A stretch of 64,000 bases of DNA, from contig JAAUZC010000044.1 in the NCBI GenBank assembly GCA_014804795.1, positions 80,545 through 144,544 on the forward strand. The letters are read 5' to 3'. The notes beneath the pieces were generated by a model. It searched no databases, was not told the origin of the DNA, and saw only the letters and a program-made list of their open reading frames with translations. A program made the translations under genes and the position numbers. Every line of letters starts with the position of its first letter. The stretch's first letter is position 1. This DNA comes from Lachnospiraceae bacterium (GTDB lineage: Bacteria > Bacillota > Clostridia > Lachnospirales > Lachnospiraceae). Positions 8,494-17,903 of this stretch are shown piece by piece.

Positions 8494-9189
8494 TCATCCA
8501 TTGTGTGAATAATGTTCTATCATTTGTTCTGCCAGAAAAAAATCATACTCCGTATCTATATCCACGGACCTTTCCTGACTCATAATGTATGCATAACTGC
8601 CCTTACCGTATAAATCAAACTGCATTTCCGAATCGTCAATCCTGCACATAAAAATCGCGCCGTTTAACTGGTAATATCTTGGCAAATCCTGCCTTCTCTT
8701 ACTTAATACCTTTTGACTGATAAATCCCTCTAAACTATTGTCCGACTGTAATATATTACATAATAATGGTGAAGTTTCCGCCTCACATACGCTGGCAACA
8801 AAATCCGCATTCTTTTCTTTATATAATTTATATGCGCTGATAATATCATCCACTGTCCTAAGTGGAGAAGTCGGCTGTAACAATGTTACCATCTCAAACT
8901 CCACACCCTGCCCCCGATACCTGTTTAAGACCTCCCTTACCACGTCCCAGGATGTTGCATGATCTGATGAATTTTCCATACTTCTTAAAAAGGGAACCTT
9001 TGCGCCACAGGATACAGCAATGTCAGCATATTTTTGTGAATCTGTAGAAACCATTACTTCATCAAAGCATTCACTTTTAATCGCTGCCTCTATCGAATAT
9101 CCCATTAACGGTTTTCCATGCAATTTTCTTATATTTTTATCGACTACTCCTTTGGTTCCACTTCGTGCTGGTATGATTGCCAGATTCAT
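8494..9189 (-). CDS. CMP-nonulosonate cytidylyltransferase (NeuA/LegF/PseF-like), copy 2
   Basis: The 231-residue protein starts with AIIPARSGTKGVVDKNI and contains STDSQKYADIAVSCGAKVPFLR and LLQPTSPLRTVDDI, the nucleotide-binding and CTP-contacting motifs of the acylneuraminate cytidylyltransferase family. It differs from copy 1 at most positions, so it is an old paralogue rather than part of the recent duplications. Two such enzymes suggest either two different nonulosonic acids or one changed specificity. It heads the minus-strand run 9189 to 6506. GGAG lies 9 bases upstream of the ATG. Confidence 0.85.
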   Translation of the reverse strand: MNLAIIPARSGTKGVVDKNIRKLHGKPLMGYSIEAAIKSECFDEVMVSTDSQKYADIAVSCGAKVPFLRSMENSSDHATSWDVVREVLNRYRGQGVEFEMVTLLQPTSPLRTVDDIISAYKLYKEKNADFVASVCEAETSPLLCNILQSDNSLEGFISQKVLSKRRQDLPRYYQLNGAIFMCRIDDSEMQFDLYGKGSYAYIMSQERSVDIDTEYDFFLAEQMIEHYSHNG

Positions 9190-9754
9190 TCGCTCATTTT
9201 CTCCATTTTACATTAATCATCATATTATCTCTTTGTGACGTCCCGCATTTCCATACATTGTATATGTCCGTCTTATAACATTATAACAACTCAGCTACGG
9301 CTATAGGCCCCCTGCCGTATCCTTTACATAGTTAAAATCACTGGCTAGCGTGAACGTTCCAGCTTAATTGCCGTTTTCCCTGCTAACAGTTGCGTAATAA
9401 TTGTAAGAATCACCGCTGAATATATTGCCTGGATGAGAATTTTTGTCTAAAATAATGATATCTTTAGAACGGAAAAGGAAATAAAATCTCCTGCACAATG
9501 TCAAAGCCCATTCAGAATATTCCATTATTGCTTTTATATTTTACAATTTTCGAAATTTTCTGATATATCAGATCACCTGATTATATACCACAAGGCAAAT
9601 ACTTAGCATCAATTTTAATTCTCATCCCCCTATATTGTCAAGTGATTTTCGGTTCTTTCTTGTCAAATTATAGGGGAATTATAGTTGGCAAAAATAAAAG
9701 GAACATAAGAGAAGGAGGCTGAAACTTCTTCCCAATCATACAGATTTGATTTTC
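9190..9754. other. 565-base spacer with a short coding relic and an IS-end-like inverted repeat
   Basis: No intact gene is visible. On the minus strand 9364-9528 encodes a 54-residue open piece (starts MEYSEWALTLCRRF, contains ILDKNSHPGNIFSGDS), probably the end of a lost gene; its family is not recognised. CCCCTATA (9627-9634) and TATAGGGG (9669-9676) form an inverted repeat whose arms sit next to two TTGTCAA direct repeats (9635-9641, 9660-9666), resembling two abutted insertion-sequence ends. Confidence 0.4.
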
Positions 9755-9783
9755 TTGACTTTCCGACAACTGTTAGGTACTAT
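9755..9783 (+). promoter_or_regulatory. Sigma-A type promoter of the O-acetylation/flippase unit
   Basis: TTGACT (9755-9760), a 17-base spacer and TACTAT (9778-9783) lie about 150 bases upstream of the MBOAT gene. No other promoter is needed to explain the plus-strand run that begins at 9933. Confidence 0.55.
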
Positions 9784-9932
9784 AAATGTAAGACTAGATA
9801 CAACCTTTATGGAAATGAAAATAAGCGAAAGACTACCCCCTTTCAAAATGAAATATACTTTTTGTATTAGCAGTCTTATTTTTTGCTTCCAAATAGAAAA
9901 GTTCTTTGCACAAAAGAAAAGGAACAATGGTT

Positions 9933-11312
9933 ATGGTATTCTCATCCACAGTTTTTTTATTTCTCTTTTTACCTCTGGTATTGATCGGTTATTATAATCC
10001 CGTGATAAAAAGCAGGAAATTCAAAAATGTCTTCCTGCTTTTGGCAAGCCTCCTGTTTTATTGGTGGGGTGAGCCTGTTTTTGTGTTTCTGATGATATTT
10101 TCCATTCTGACCACCTGGTATTTGGGAATCAAGCTTCAGCAAACCCGAAGCAAAAAGATTCTCATCATAGGTATCAGCTACCATACGGCACTTCTGTTTA
10201 TCTTTAAATATCTGACTTTTGCCGCCAGAGAACTTGGCCTATTGATACACCTTGACCTACCGACCATTCAGATAGCCTTGCCCATTGGCATCTCATTTTT
10301 TACGTTTCAACTGATGTCTTATCTTTTTGACATCTATTATCAGGATGCCGAAGCCCAGAGAAGCCCTCTCTATGTGGGTTTGTATACTGCGTTGTTTCCC
10401 CAGCTTATTGCAGGACCGATTGTAAGATATAAGCAGGTGGCCCTGCAGATCAGTGACCGGGAAGAAAGTTTTTCAAAGATATCCGTCGGTATGCACCGGT
10501 TTGTTTACGGTCTTGGCAAAAAAGTACTCATTGCCGATTACATGGCCGTAATTGCTGATAAAGTGTTTTCTGAACCGGGAACCCACTCTGTGCTGACGGC
10601 GTGGCTGGGAATAATCGCGTATACGTTTCAAATTTATTTTGACTTTTCCGGATATTCAGATATGGCTATCGGACTCGGAAAAATGTTTGGGTTCGACTTC
10701 GCAGAAAATTTTAATTATCCTTATATTTCAAAGAGTATTACGGAATATTGGAAAAGATGGCATATTTCCATGGGATCCTGGTTTCGGGATTATATTTATA
10801 TCCCCTTGGGCGGAAGCCGCAAGGGAAAAAAAAGATGGATCTTCAATCTTTTTATAGTCTGGCTTCTCACCGGAATATGGCACGGGGCAAATTGGACTTT
10901 TATTTTGTGGGGCCTTTTATTTTTTGTAGTCCTTCTGTTAGAAAAGATCACAGATTTTCCCAAAAAGATTGGGATTTTTTCCTATCTGTACGTAGGTCTG
11001 GTCTTAATATTTACAGGTGTTGTAATTCGTTCCGAAAGTCTCACAGAAGCGGCAGCTTATATCGGCAACATGATAGGAATTGGTGCAGGATATGTTTATG
11101 ACACTGATTTTACATATCTGTTGAAAGGCAGCTTTTTCCTCCTATTAATCGCTGCCGTCGGATCTACACCGATATTTCCAAAATGCCGAGATGCCCTTCA
11201 GAAAAGGCATATGGGATGGATAGAGGAGATTTGGCTGCTGCTCGTATTCGTGTGGTCGATTCTGGCGGTTGTAAGTTCCTCATATAATCCGTTCATCTAT
11301 TTTAATTTTTGA
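9933..11312 (+). CDS. MBOAT-family membrane O-acyltransferase (AlgI/PatA-like)
   Basis: The 459-residue polytopic membrane protein moves acetyl groups across the membrane for O-acetylation of an extracellular polysaccharide. The start MVFSSTVFLFLFLPLV is typical of the family, so the ATG at 9933 (AAAAGG about 10 bases upstream) is chosen over an in-frame TTG at 9906 and an ATG at 9927. Diagnostic elements are ALPIGISFFTFQLMSYLFD, FPQLIAGPIVRY, YFDFSGYSDMAIG, ISMGSWFRDYIYIPLGGS and the catalytic-histidine segment LTGIWHGANWTFILWG. It is followed after 27 bases by the DHHW-type partner, the usual AlgI-AlgJ/AlgX pairing. Confidence 0.92.
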   Translation: MVFSSTVFLFLFLPLVLIGYYNPVIKSRKFKNVFLLLASLLFYWWGEPVFVFLMIFSILTTWYLGIKLQQTRSKKILIIGISYHTALLFIFKYLTFAARELGLLIHLDLPTIQIALPIGISFFTFQLMSYLFDIYYQDAEAQRSPLYVGLYTALFPQLIAGPIVRYKQVALQISDREESFSKISVGMHRFVYGLGKKVLIADYMAVIADKVFSEPGTHSVLTAWLGIIAYTFQIYFDFSGYSDMAIGLGKMFGFDFAENFNYPYISKSITEYWKRWHISMGSWFRDYIYIPLGGSRKGKKRWIFNLFIVWLLTGIWHGANWTFILWGLLFFVVLLLEKITDFPKKIGIFSYLYVGLVLIFTGVVIRSESLTEAAAYIGNMIGIGAGYVYDTDFTYLLKGSFFLLLIAAVGSTPIFPKCRDALQKRHMGWIEEIWLLLVFVWSILAVVSSSYNPFIYFNF

Positions 11313-11339
11313 GACAGCTTGACAAGGTGGTGGTATAAA

Positions 11340-12740
11340 ATGAAAGAGAATGGAAAAGCAGCGTATCTGGCAACAGGGATTTGTTTGAGCATATTGGTCT
11401 TATTCATGCTTTCTATAGGTGTTCGTCTGGGCACGCAGCAGATATTGATAAAACGAATGAGGATGGAAAATGTCTTTACCCATCTCGTATTTTGGGATCA
11501 GCCAAACCTGGCGAGCACATCGAATATAGATATAGATTGGCAGGCATTATACCCTTTTGAGGAAACTGAGCCGGTGACAGGCAGACCAGAAAGCTGGTGC
11601 TTTAATCTAGCGGATTCTTATGCCACAACGGTCCAAACCTTGAAAGATAAGATAGAGCGTTATAGCATCGATTTTCTAACAGGGCGCGGGCTGATGATCG
11701 GATGGTACAGAAACTATAACTCTCTGACAGGCTGGCGGATTCCCGAAATCTGCACAGACAGCAAAATCATCTATATGAAGAATGGATATCTTGCCGAAGA
11801 GGTGCCTCGGACATCCGAAAACGCCATGGCGGAAATTGGGAATGCTGTTCTGGATTTTTCAAGATATCTGGAAGATGTTGAAATCCCCCTTTATTACATC
11901 AATGCCGGTGGAAAAGTAAACCCTGAAGATAAAGAACTGTATCCCCAGGATATTATACGAGAATTCTCCAATGAAAATCAAGACGCGCTATTAAAAGCAC
12001 TTTCTGACAGGGGTATAAATACTCTGGATCTGCGGGAAACTATGCTGTCAGAGGATTTGGACTGGTATGCGGCATATTATAAGACAGACATTCATTGGAA
12101 AGTTGAAACCGGTCTATGGGCTGCCCGGACGATTGCTCAGATGTTAAATGAACAGGAAGGATTTGAGTTTGATTCCCATTTGTTTGAGGAATCCTCTTAT
12201 GTGATGACCACCTATGAGGATTGTTTTCTGGGCGAGCTAGGACGAGGTTGTACCGCTTTTGCACCGGACAGAGAATCCTACACCTGTATATTGCCCCGTT
12301 TCGAGACTGATTTCGCTGTGGAAATCCCCAGCAGCGGAGTGATGCGAGCAGGTTCCTACAAGGAAGCGCTTTATGATTATGAACATCTGCAAAATGTGCT
12401 GAGCTATTCAGACAGTGATCACCTGACCCTGACACAACTGGATGCATATTATTCTGTCACATGGCGTAATGATGCGGTGGGCATTTTTAAAAATAACAGC
12501 ACAAAAGATAATGCGGATAAAAAAATATTGATGCTACAGGATTCCTATTCATGGTATTCCACAACTTATCTGGCCTGTGATGCAGGAGAAATCCATGTCA
12601 TTCACCCTGAACAGTTTGATGGCTCCATTCGCGCTTACGTGAAAGAGTTGCAGCCGGACGTGGTCATCGTCATGTATTGCGGGCGGAATATAAAAGCCAT
12701 AGATTTGAGTTCACACACCAGTATGTTTGATTTTCGATAG
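11340..12740 (+). CDS. DHHW-motif (AlgJ/AlgX-like) SGNH acetyltransferase partner of the MBOAT protein
   Basis: The 466-residue protein starts at an ATG (11340) behind AAGGTGG; an in-frame TTG at 11319 is less likely. One N-terminal membrane anchor (AYLATGICLSILVLFMLSIG) is followed by an extracellular SGNH-like domain. The DHHW-type motif appears as YYKTDIHWKVETGLWAA near residue 250, and a GDSY-like block-I motif as KKILMLQDSYSWYSTTYLAC near residue 395. In alginate and other O-acetylation systems this partner accepts acetyl groups from the MBOAT protein and puts them on the polymer. A degraded second copy lies at 24444-25510 on the other strand. Confidence 0.85.
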   Translation: MKENGKAAYLATGICLSILVLFMLSIGVRLGTQQILIKRMRMENVFTHLVFWDQPNLASTSNIDIDWQALYPFEETEPVTGRPESWCFNLADSYATTVQTLKDKIERYSIDFLTGRGLMIGWYRNYNSLTGWRIPEICTDSKIIYMKNGYLAEEVPRTSENAMAEIGNAVLDFSRYLEDVEIPLYYINAGGKVNPEDKELYPQDIIREFSNENQDALLKALSDRGINTLDLRETMLSEDLDWYAAYYKTDIHWKVETGLWAARTIAQMLNEQEGFEFDSHLFEESSYVMTTYEDCFLGELGRGCTAFAPDRESYTCILPRFETDFAVEIPSSGVMRAGSYKEALYDYEHLQNVLSYSDSDHLTLTQLDAYYSVTWRNDAVGIFKNNSTKDNADKKILMLQDSYSWYSTTYLACDAGEIHVIHPEQFDGSIRAYVKELQPDVVIVMYCGRNIKAIDLSSHTSMFDFR

Positions 12741-13040
12741 CGGAGGAAAAATCTTAAACTGCGAAAAAGTTTGATGAAGAAGCGTTGTCCAAATATAAAG
12801 GTGTAAAAATGAAGTCGGTGTCAATCATTGAAAAGCACAGTGTAGCTGAAGTAGCTCATTTTTTGAAAACGCCGTGCACTACGCTGATAAAATTATTATA
12901 CAAAACAGAGTATACAAGAGTATTCCAGGAAGGAATGCAGGCGGGAGGTTATGCTCATCCCAAATGGTAATCAAAGAATCCTTTTGCGATAAAGGAATTG
13001 TCTTGTTTACAAAATTTGAGGGAATACGGAAAGGCCAGAT
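12741..13040 (+). pseudogene. Fragments of an unrecognised cps gene, duplicated at 15710-15912
   Basis: An interrupted frame reads KKFDEEALSKYKGVKMKSVS, then IKLLYKTEYTRVFQEGMQAGGYAHPKW, an in-frame TAA, SKNPFAIKELSCLQNLREYGKARYGGKY. The second copy before the intact fucosyltransferase gene has the same ends but lacks about 80 bases in the middle. It looks like the C-terminal end of a gene that once preceded the GT11 gene. The family is not recognised; the residual LREYGKARYGGKY end is compatible with a glycosyltransferase. Confidence 0.5.
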
Positions 13041-13760
13041 ATGGGGGGAAATATAATTATTAATAAATATCGCAGCGGATTGGGGAACCAAATGTTTCAG
13101 TATGCATTCGGATTAAATCTTAAGACGTGCAAAATGTTTCGGAAAAAATCAGAAGAGACTTTATATTTACGAATGATTTGCCTTTACAACTGCAGGAGGT
13201 TCGAAAAAATATAGAAAACTGTAATGCCGTATTTATTCATCTGCGGGGAGGTGACTATATAGACGATGCTGCCAATAGAAAGCTTTATGGTAATATATGC
13301 ACCCCAAATTATTACAACAAAGCTGTTTCTATGATGAAAAGCCGTTTGGATGAGCCAGTATTTTATGTGTTTACAAACGATAGAAAATATGCGCAGTCTA
13401 TATTGGGAAAAAACGAAGTGAATTATATCTCTGATCATATTGGCACAGCCTATGAAGACTGGATAGACATGATGTTAATGTCGAAATTATTATTGTATTA
13501 TTGTTATGGGGTGCTAAGGAACAGTAGGCTGCGCAGAAAAATATATCTGACAGATTCACATTTCGCGCAGCAGTACAGGAACTGAAAGACTACGCTGATC
13601 TTTTGGAATACAGGGAGGCTTTTGAAAAAGCCGATTTAAAAATATCACCTATAAAAACGAAGTTTTTTCTGTTCCTTCTGAGACAGAGAATGTACCGGAC
13701 GTTGATTGCAGTGTCTGTTATATATGAAAAATTTTTGAAGAAAAAATGTTACTGGAAGTA
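13041..13760 (+). pseudogene. Chimeric remnant: fucosyltransferase (GT11) head and middle fused to a GT2 tail
   Basis: 13041-13123 matches the start of the intact GT11 gene (15913 onward). About 290 bases are then deleted, and 13125-13485 matches 16287-16645. Near 13485-13495 the sequence switches to the 3' part of the second GT2 gene (18845-19118), which it follows to 13760. An open stretch (13127-13585) survives but cannot encode a working enzyme. The structure records a tandem duplication of the cassette GT11-GT2-GT2-flippase, followed by deletions in this copy. Confidence 0.85.
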
Positions 13761-13820
13761 GACAGCCATAGATATGTTTCATAGTGAGGGATGCCATGTT
13801 ACGGACTAAAAATTCCATTA
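13490..13820 (+). repeat. Direct repeat copy 1 (GT2 3' end plus flippase 5' end)
   Basis: About 325 bases here are nearly identical to 18848-19174: the GT2 C-terminal coding region, the short spacer with CATAGTGAGGG, and the first codons of the flippase (ATGTTACGGAC). Small differences (a five- versus six-A run, a one-base change before the ATG) show some drift after duplication. Confidence 0.85.
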
Positions 13821-15322
13821 AAAATATGAAATTTTCCCTGTTTTTCAGATTTCTCCGGATATTTGCGGCCTTTTTCAGACGCAAGATTTTTGTGCTTATG
13901 CTGACGCAGGAGTATCTGGGGTTAAATGGAACATTTTCCAACATCCTGGATATGCTGTCTATCGCAGAACTTGGAATTGGCGGTGCTATAACCTACAGCC
14001 TTTACAAACCGTTAGCAGAGCGGGATGAAAAACAGATTGCGGCTCGAATGACATTGTTTCGGCGGACTTACCACATTATTGGACTGGCAATTATTCTTCT
14101 GGGAGGCGCGCTTACCCCATTTCTGCCGCTGGTGATCCGGGATTTTCCGGATATTCCCCACATTTATCTGATCTATCTGCTTTTTTTGTCAAACTCGGCT
14201 CTGTCCTACTTTTTTTCTTACAAGCAAGCCCTGATTGTTGCAGACCAACAGCAGTATATCATAACGACCTGCAGTTCCCTGCTTAGTATTCTACTTTACT
14301 TTGCACAGGCGCTGTTTCTCTGGTTGACGAAAAACTATTTTTTTTACTTGGGACTCCAGATTATTGTAACCATGCTGGAAAACCTGATCATTACATATAT
14401 TGCCAATCAACGCTATCCGTATCTTAAGGCAAATCGGGACGAGCCAATCGAAGCAGAGGCCAAAAGGGAAATCGTAAAAAACACAAAAGCCATGATTATC
14501 CATAAAATGGGTGACACTGTTATACTCGGTGCGGATACTCTGCTGATTTCCAGTTTCTTTGGAACGGTTCTTGTCGGGCTGCATTCCAATTATATGATGA
14601 TTACCCTTGCGCTAGCGTCAGTTTACAATCAATTTTTCAGTGCTTTGGTTGCGAGTGCTGGAAACCTGGGTGCGACTGCTGAACCAAAACATGTTTTGCG
14701 TGTGTTTCAAAGAGTGGACTTTGCTGGCAACTGGCTGTATGGATTTTCGGCAGTCTGTCTTACGGTTCTTTTGAATCCGTTTATTGAACTTTGGCTAGGG
14801 GAAGACTATCTGTTTGACCAGAGAATTGTCTGCCTGATTGTACTGAATTTTTATTTGAGTGGTATGCGGCGAGCAGTGCTAACCTTCAAGGATGCCGAAG
14901 GGCTCTACTGGCAGGACCGCTACAAAGCGGTTGTGGAAGCGTTGATTAATTTAACGGTATCTATGGTATTAGCGGCTTTTTTAGGGATTGCGGGAATTTT
15001 CATCGGTACGACTGTCAGCCTGTTGGCGACCAGTTTTTGGATAGAGCCTATGGTAGTATTTAAATATGGATTTCATTGTTCTGCGCGATCGTATTTTCTA
15101 CATTATATTGAAAATACTTTGATTACTTTGTTGACGATCATAATAGTATGGCGTATTTGTGAGGGTCTGCCGGGGACTGGTTTACCCCTGTTTATAGGAA
15201 AGATGGTAATGTGTGTGGTGGTTGGAAATATGGGTTATCTTGCGGTCTATTGTCGGCGAGACGAGTTCCGCTATTTTGTATGGTTATTACGTAATTTCAT
15301 TTTTCAAAAGAAAAAGAGATGA
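13796..15322 (+). CDS. Wzx-type polysaccharide flippase (PST/MOP superfamily)
   Basis: The 508-residue protein has 12-14 predicted membrane spans. The N-terminal region contains LTQEYLGLNGTFSNILDMLSIAELGIGGAITYSLYKPLAERD, which is characteristic of Gram-positive capsule flippases that move undecaprenyl-linked repeat units to the outside. The ATG at 13796 behind GTGAGGG is preferred over a GTG at 13784. The first 25 or so bases of the gene and the preceding GT2 tail recur at 19118-19174, where the flippase is cut off. This is the only intact Wzx in the window; two other copies (22000-23190 plus, 29877-30620 minus) are degraded. Confidence 0.9.
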   Translation: MLRTKNSIKNMKFSLFFRFLRIFAAFFRRKIFVLMLTQEYLGLNGTFSNILDMLSIAELGIGGAITYSLYKPLAERDEKQIAARMTLFRRTYHIIGLAIILLGGALTPFLPLVIRDFPDIPHIYLIYLLFLSNSALSYFFSYKQALIVADQQQYIITTCSSLLSILLYFAQALFLWLTKNYFFYLGLQIIVTMLENLIITYIANQRYPYLKANRDEPIEAEAKREIVKNTKAMIIHKMGDTVILGADTLLISSFFGTVLVGLHSNYMMITLALASVYNQFFSALVASAGNLGATAEPKHVLRVFQRVDFAGNWLYGFSAVCLTVLLNPFIELWLGEDYLFDQRIVCLIVLNFYLSGMRRAVLTFKDAEGLYWQDRYKAVVEALINLTVSMVLAAFLGIAGIFIGTTVSLLATSFWIEPMVVFKYGFHCSARSYFLHYIENTLITLLTIIIVWRICEGLPGTGLPLFIGKMVMCVVVGNMGYLAVYCRRDEFRYFVWLLRNFIFQKKKR

Positions 15323-15567
15323 TTAAAAAATATTAAAAAGCGTCTTGATAATCTTATCTTTGACAGTTTTGAAAGACAAAAATAGCTCCCAGCCCAGTGT
15401 TATAAGGTTTGAGGGCATTCTTTGCTTTTGCGTGAAAGTATAATGTTGCGTATATAACAATATTTTTACTATAAATCTTTTGTCCGACGGATATTTCCGG
15501 TCATCTGAAAAAGATTTGCCAACGTTTACTTGACAGCAACAAGGAAAAATCTTAAACTATGAAAATA
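15323..15567. other. Spacer after the flippase gene
   Basis: AT-rich, no ORF of note. A GGAAAAATCTTAAACTATGAAAA segment near 15543 resembles the sequence just after the DHHW gene (12741 onward), so the cassette duplication probably begins here. Confidence 0.4.
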
Positions 15568-15597
15568 TTGAACTGTATCCATTAAACATGCTATAAT
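15568..15597 (+). promoter_or_regulatory. Putative promoter of the GT11-GT2-GT2 cassette
   Basis: TTGAAC (15568-15573), an 18-base spacer and a perfect TATAAT (15592-15597) lie about 315 bases before the GT11 start. It would drive the three downstream glycosyltransferases independently of the flippase. Confidence 0.5.
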
Positions 15598-15709
15598 AAA
15601 AAACACCTACGAGAGTTTTAAGAAAGTGGTTGACAAAATATATATTTCGTCAATGAATTAAAAAACTGGCGGCATCATTTTTTACAATCGGGAAGGGTAT
15701 CATTGTGGT

Positions 15710-15912
15710 GGAAAAGTTTGATGAAGAAACGTTGGCCAAATATAAGGGTGTAAAGCTGATGAAATTATTATACAAAGCAGGGTATACAGGAGTATTTCAG
15801 GAAAAAATACAGGCGGGAGGTTATGCTCATCCCGAATGGTAATCAAAGAATCCTTTTGCGATAAAGGAATTGTCTTGTTTACAAAATTTGAGGGAATACG
15901 GAAAGGCCAGAT
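15710..15912 (+). pseudogene. Second copy of the broken gene upstream of the fucosyltransferase
   Basis: The frame reads VEKFDEETLAKYKGVKLMKLLYKAGYTGVFQEKIQAGGYAHPEW, stop, SKNPFAIKELSCLQNLREY and so on. It matches 12760-13040 except for an internal deletion between the KYKGVK and KLLYK parts. The same in-frame TAA occurs in both copies, so the gene was already broken before duplication. Confidence 0.55.
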
Positions 15913-16797
15913 ATGGGGGAAAATATTATTATTAATAAATATCGCAGCGGATTGGGGAACCAGATGTTTCAGTATGCATTCGGATTAAATCTTGAGAAGA
16001 GAGGAAAAACTGTAATTGCAGATACATTATGGTACAAAAATGAAAACCGTTTGCAGCGAGAGTTCTGGCTGGAAGATATTTTTGCCATCAAGCTTTATCG
16101 GGATGAGAAAATAGTTGAGAAATTTAATGCCTGTTATGCGGACAGAAGAATCGGAACAAAAGTATTGAACCGACTGTTTCCATCAACCTGTAAGATATAT
16201 TTTGAAGCAAACCCATTTTTGTATGATGAGAGAGCCCTAAAAACAAATAAGAAAATAGTGTACGGATTTTGGCAATCTTACAGATACGTGCAAAATGTTT
16301 CGGAAAAAATCAGAAGAGACTTTATATTTACGAATGATTTGCCTTTACAACTGCAGGAGGTTCGAAAAAATATAGAAAACTGTAATGCCGTATTTATTCA
16401 CCTGCGGGGTGGTGACTATATAGACGATGCTGCCAATAGAAAGCTTTATGGAAATATATGTACCCCAAATTATTACAACAAAGCTGTTTCTATGATGAAA
16501 AGCCGTTTGGATGAGCCGGTATTTTATGTGTTTACAAACGATAGAAAATATGCGCAGTCTATATTGGGAAAAAACGAAGTGAATTATATCTCTGATTATA
16601 TTGGCACAACCTATGAAGACTGGATAGACATGATGTTAATGTCAAAATGTAAACATGCGATTATTGCGAACAGTACATTCAGCTGGTGGGGGGCGTGGTT
16701 AATGGAAAATAAGAAAAAAGTTGTAATAGCGCCTAAAAAGTGGATGAATAATTGGCGGGATACAGATATTTGTGAACCAGATTGGATTAGATTATAA
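15913..16797 (+). CDS. Glycosyltransferase family 11 (alpha-1,2-fucosyltransferase-like)
   Basis: The 294-residue protein has the GT11 motifs: YRSGLGNQMFQYAFGLNLEKRGK at the N-terminus, FIHLRGGDYIDDAANRK in the middle (donor-binding HxRxGDY-type motif) and AIIANSTFSWWGAWLM near the C-terminus. The length matches the family. It would transfer a deoxyhexose, usually L-fucose from GDP-fucose, in alpha-1,2 linkage onto the repeat unit; the donor is inferred from the family. The gene heads a plus-strand cassette with two GT2 genes. A truncated copy is at 13041. Confidence 0.88.
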   Translation: MGENIIINKYRSGLGNQMFQYAFGLNLEKRGKTVIADTLWYKNENRLQREFWLEDIFAIKLYRDEKIVEKFNACYADRRIGTKVLNRLFPSTCKIYFEANPFLYDERALKTNKKIVYGFWQSYRYVQNVSEKIRRDFIFTNDLPLQLQEVRKNIENCNAVFIHLRGGDYIDDAANRKLYGNICTPNYYNKAVSMMKSRLDEPVFYVFTNDRKYAQSILGKNEVNYISDYIGTTYEDWIDMMLMSKCKHAIIANSTFSWWGAWLMENKKKVVIAPKKWMNNWRDTDICEPDWIRL

Positions 16798-16856
16798 AAA
16801 TTTAACAGATTGAAGAACAATGTGCCGATAGCACATGCCGGAGAAAGTGTATTGTG

Positions 16857-17903
16857 ATGAAAATCAGTGTTATTGTCCCTGTCTATCGGGTGGAAGCTTA
16901 TTTAAAAGAGTGTATAGATTCTATTTTGAATCAGGAGTTCTCTGATTATGAGATTCTGCTGATTGACGATGGCTCACCGGATCAATGCGGTGATATCTGT
17001 GATGAATATGCGCAGCAGAATGCTTGCATCCGCGTATTCCATCAGGAGAACAAGGGTGTTTCTGCGGCACGGAATCTCGGCATGGAAATGGCGGTGGGAG
17101 AGTGGTTGATGTTTGTCGATCCGGACGATTGGTTAGAGGACAATGCGCTAAACATATTATATCAGAGAGCAGTTGAGACACAGTGCGATGTTGTGTGTGC
17201 ATCTTTCTATCGGAACTATCCAGACAGGCAGGTGACGGCGTGGCCGGAGGGAATTGGTGAGAAAACGTATTCTGTCAGGGAAAACCGGCAATTTCTTTTT
17301 GAGTGTGTAACCTATCGCACTAAGCCACAAAAGGAAGCGTGGATGGGCTCGCCTTGTTGGAAGTTATACCACGCGGAACTTTTGCGTGAACATAAGATCA
17401 TATTTCCAGCTGGACTGAAAATAGTGGAGGATGCGCTTTTTAATCTCCATGTGATCTGTCATGCAGAGAGTGTGCACTTAATAGACATTCCAGTGTATCA
17501 TTATCGAATGCGCGGCTCATCCGCGTCCCGCACGGTTCTTTTTGAAGATCTACAATACCGTATTATTGTTATGTGCACTTTTATGGAAAAACATCAAATA
17601 GTAAGGGAATTCCAGCCTTACTATTATCGTCATTTGGCGATTGAAATGGTGAGATTTATCAGATTGCGCTGTGGAGACATATCCGGTATTCTCACATTTC
17701 ACGCGATGGTCCGGGAAGCAAAAGAATTTTCTGATAGCCCGGAATGCAGGCGAGCTGTGGAGAGAACTGATTTTAAAGGGCTGCCCATAAAGCAAAAAGT
17801 TGGCTTGTTTCTCCTGAAACGAAAATGGTATAAGATGTTTATTGTTGTGTCTGTTATGTATCACAGGCTTTCAAAGGATAGAAAAACTCTTTTATGGAAG
17901 TAG
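16857..17903 (+). CDS. Glycosyltransferase family 2, paralogue 1
   Basis: The 348-residue protein has a typical GT-A fold: KISVIVPVYRVEAYLKECIDSIL, LLIDDGSPDQCGDICDEYA, NKGVSAARNLGME and the metal-binding VDPDDW (a variant of the DxD region). The C-terminal 130 residues are variable and helical. The ATG at 16857 is taken as start by analogy with the paralogue at 18078; a GTG at 16854 is in frame. The two GT2 proteins share most of the N-terminal 200 residues but diverge at the C-terminus, suggesting duplication followed by change in acceptor specificity. It would add one sugar of the repeat unit at the inner membrane face. Confidence 0.88.
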   Translation: MKISVIVPVYRVEAYLKECIDSILNQEFSDYEILLIDDGSPDQCGDICDEYAQQNACIRVFHQENKGVSAARNLGMEMAVGEWLMFVDPDDWLEDNALNILYQRAVETQCDVVCASFYRNYPDRQVTAWPEGIGEKTYSVRENRQFLFECVTYRTKPQKEAWMGSPCWKLYHAELLREHKIIFPAGLKIVEDALFNLHVICHAESVHLIDIPVYHYRMRGSSASRTVLFEDLQYRIIVMCTFMEKHQIVREFQPYYYRHLAIEMVRFIRLRCGDISGILTFHAMVREAKEFSDSPECRRAVERTDFKGLPIKQKVGLFLLKRKWYKMFIVVSVMYHRLSKDRKTLLWK

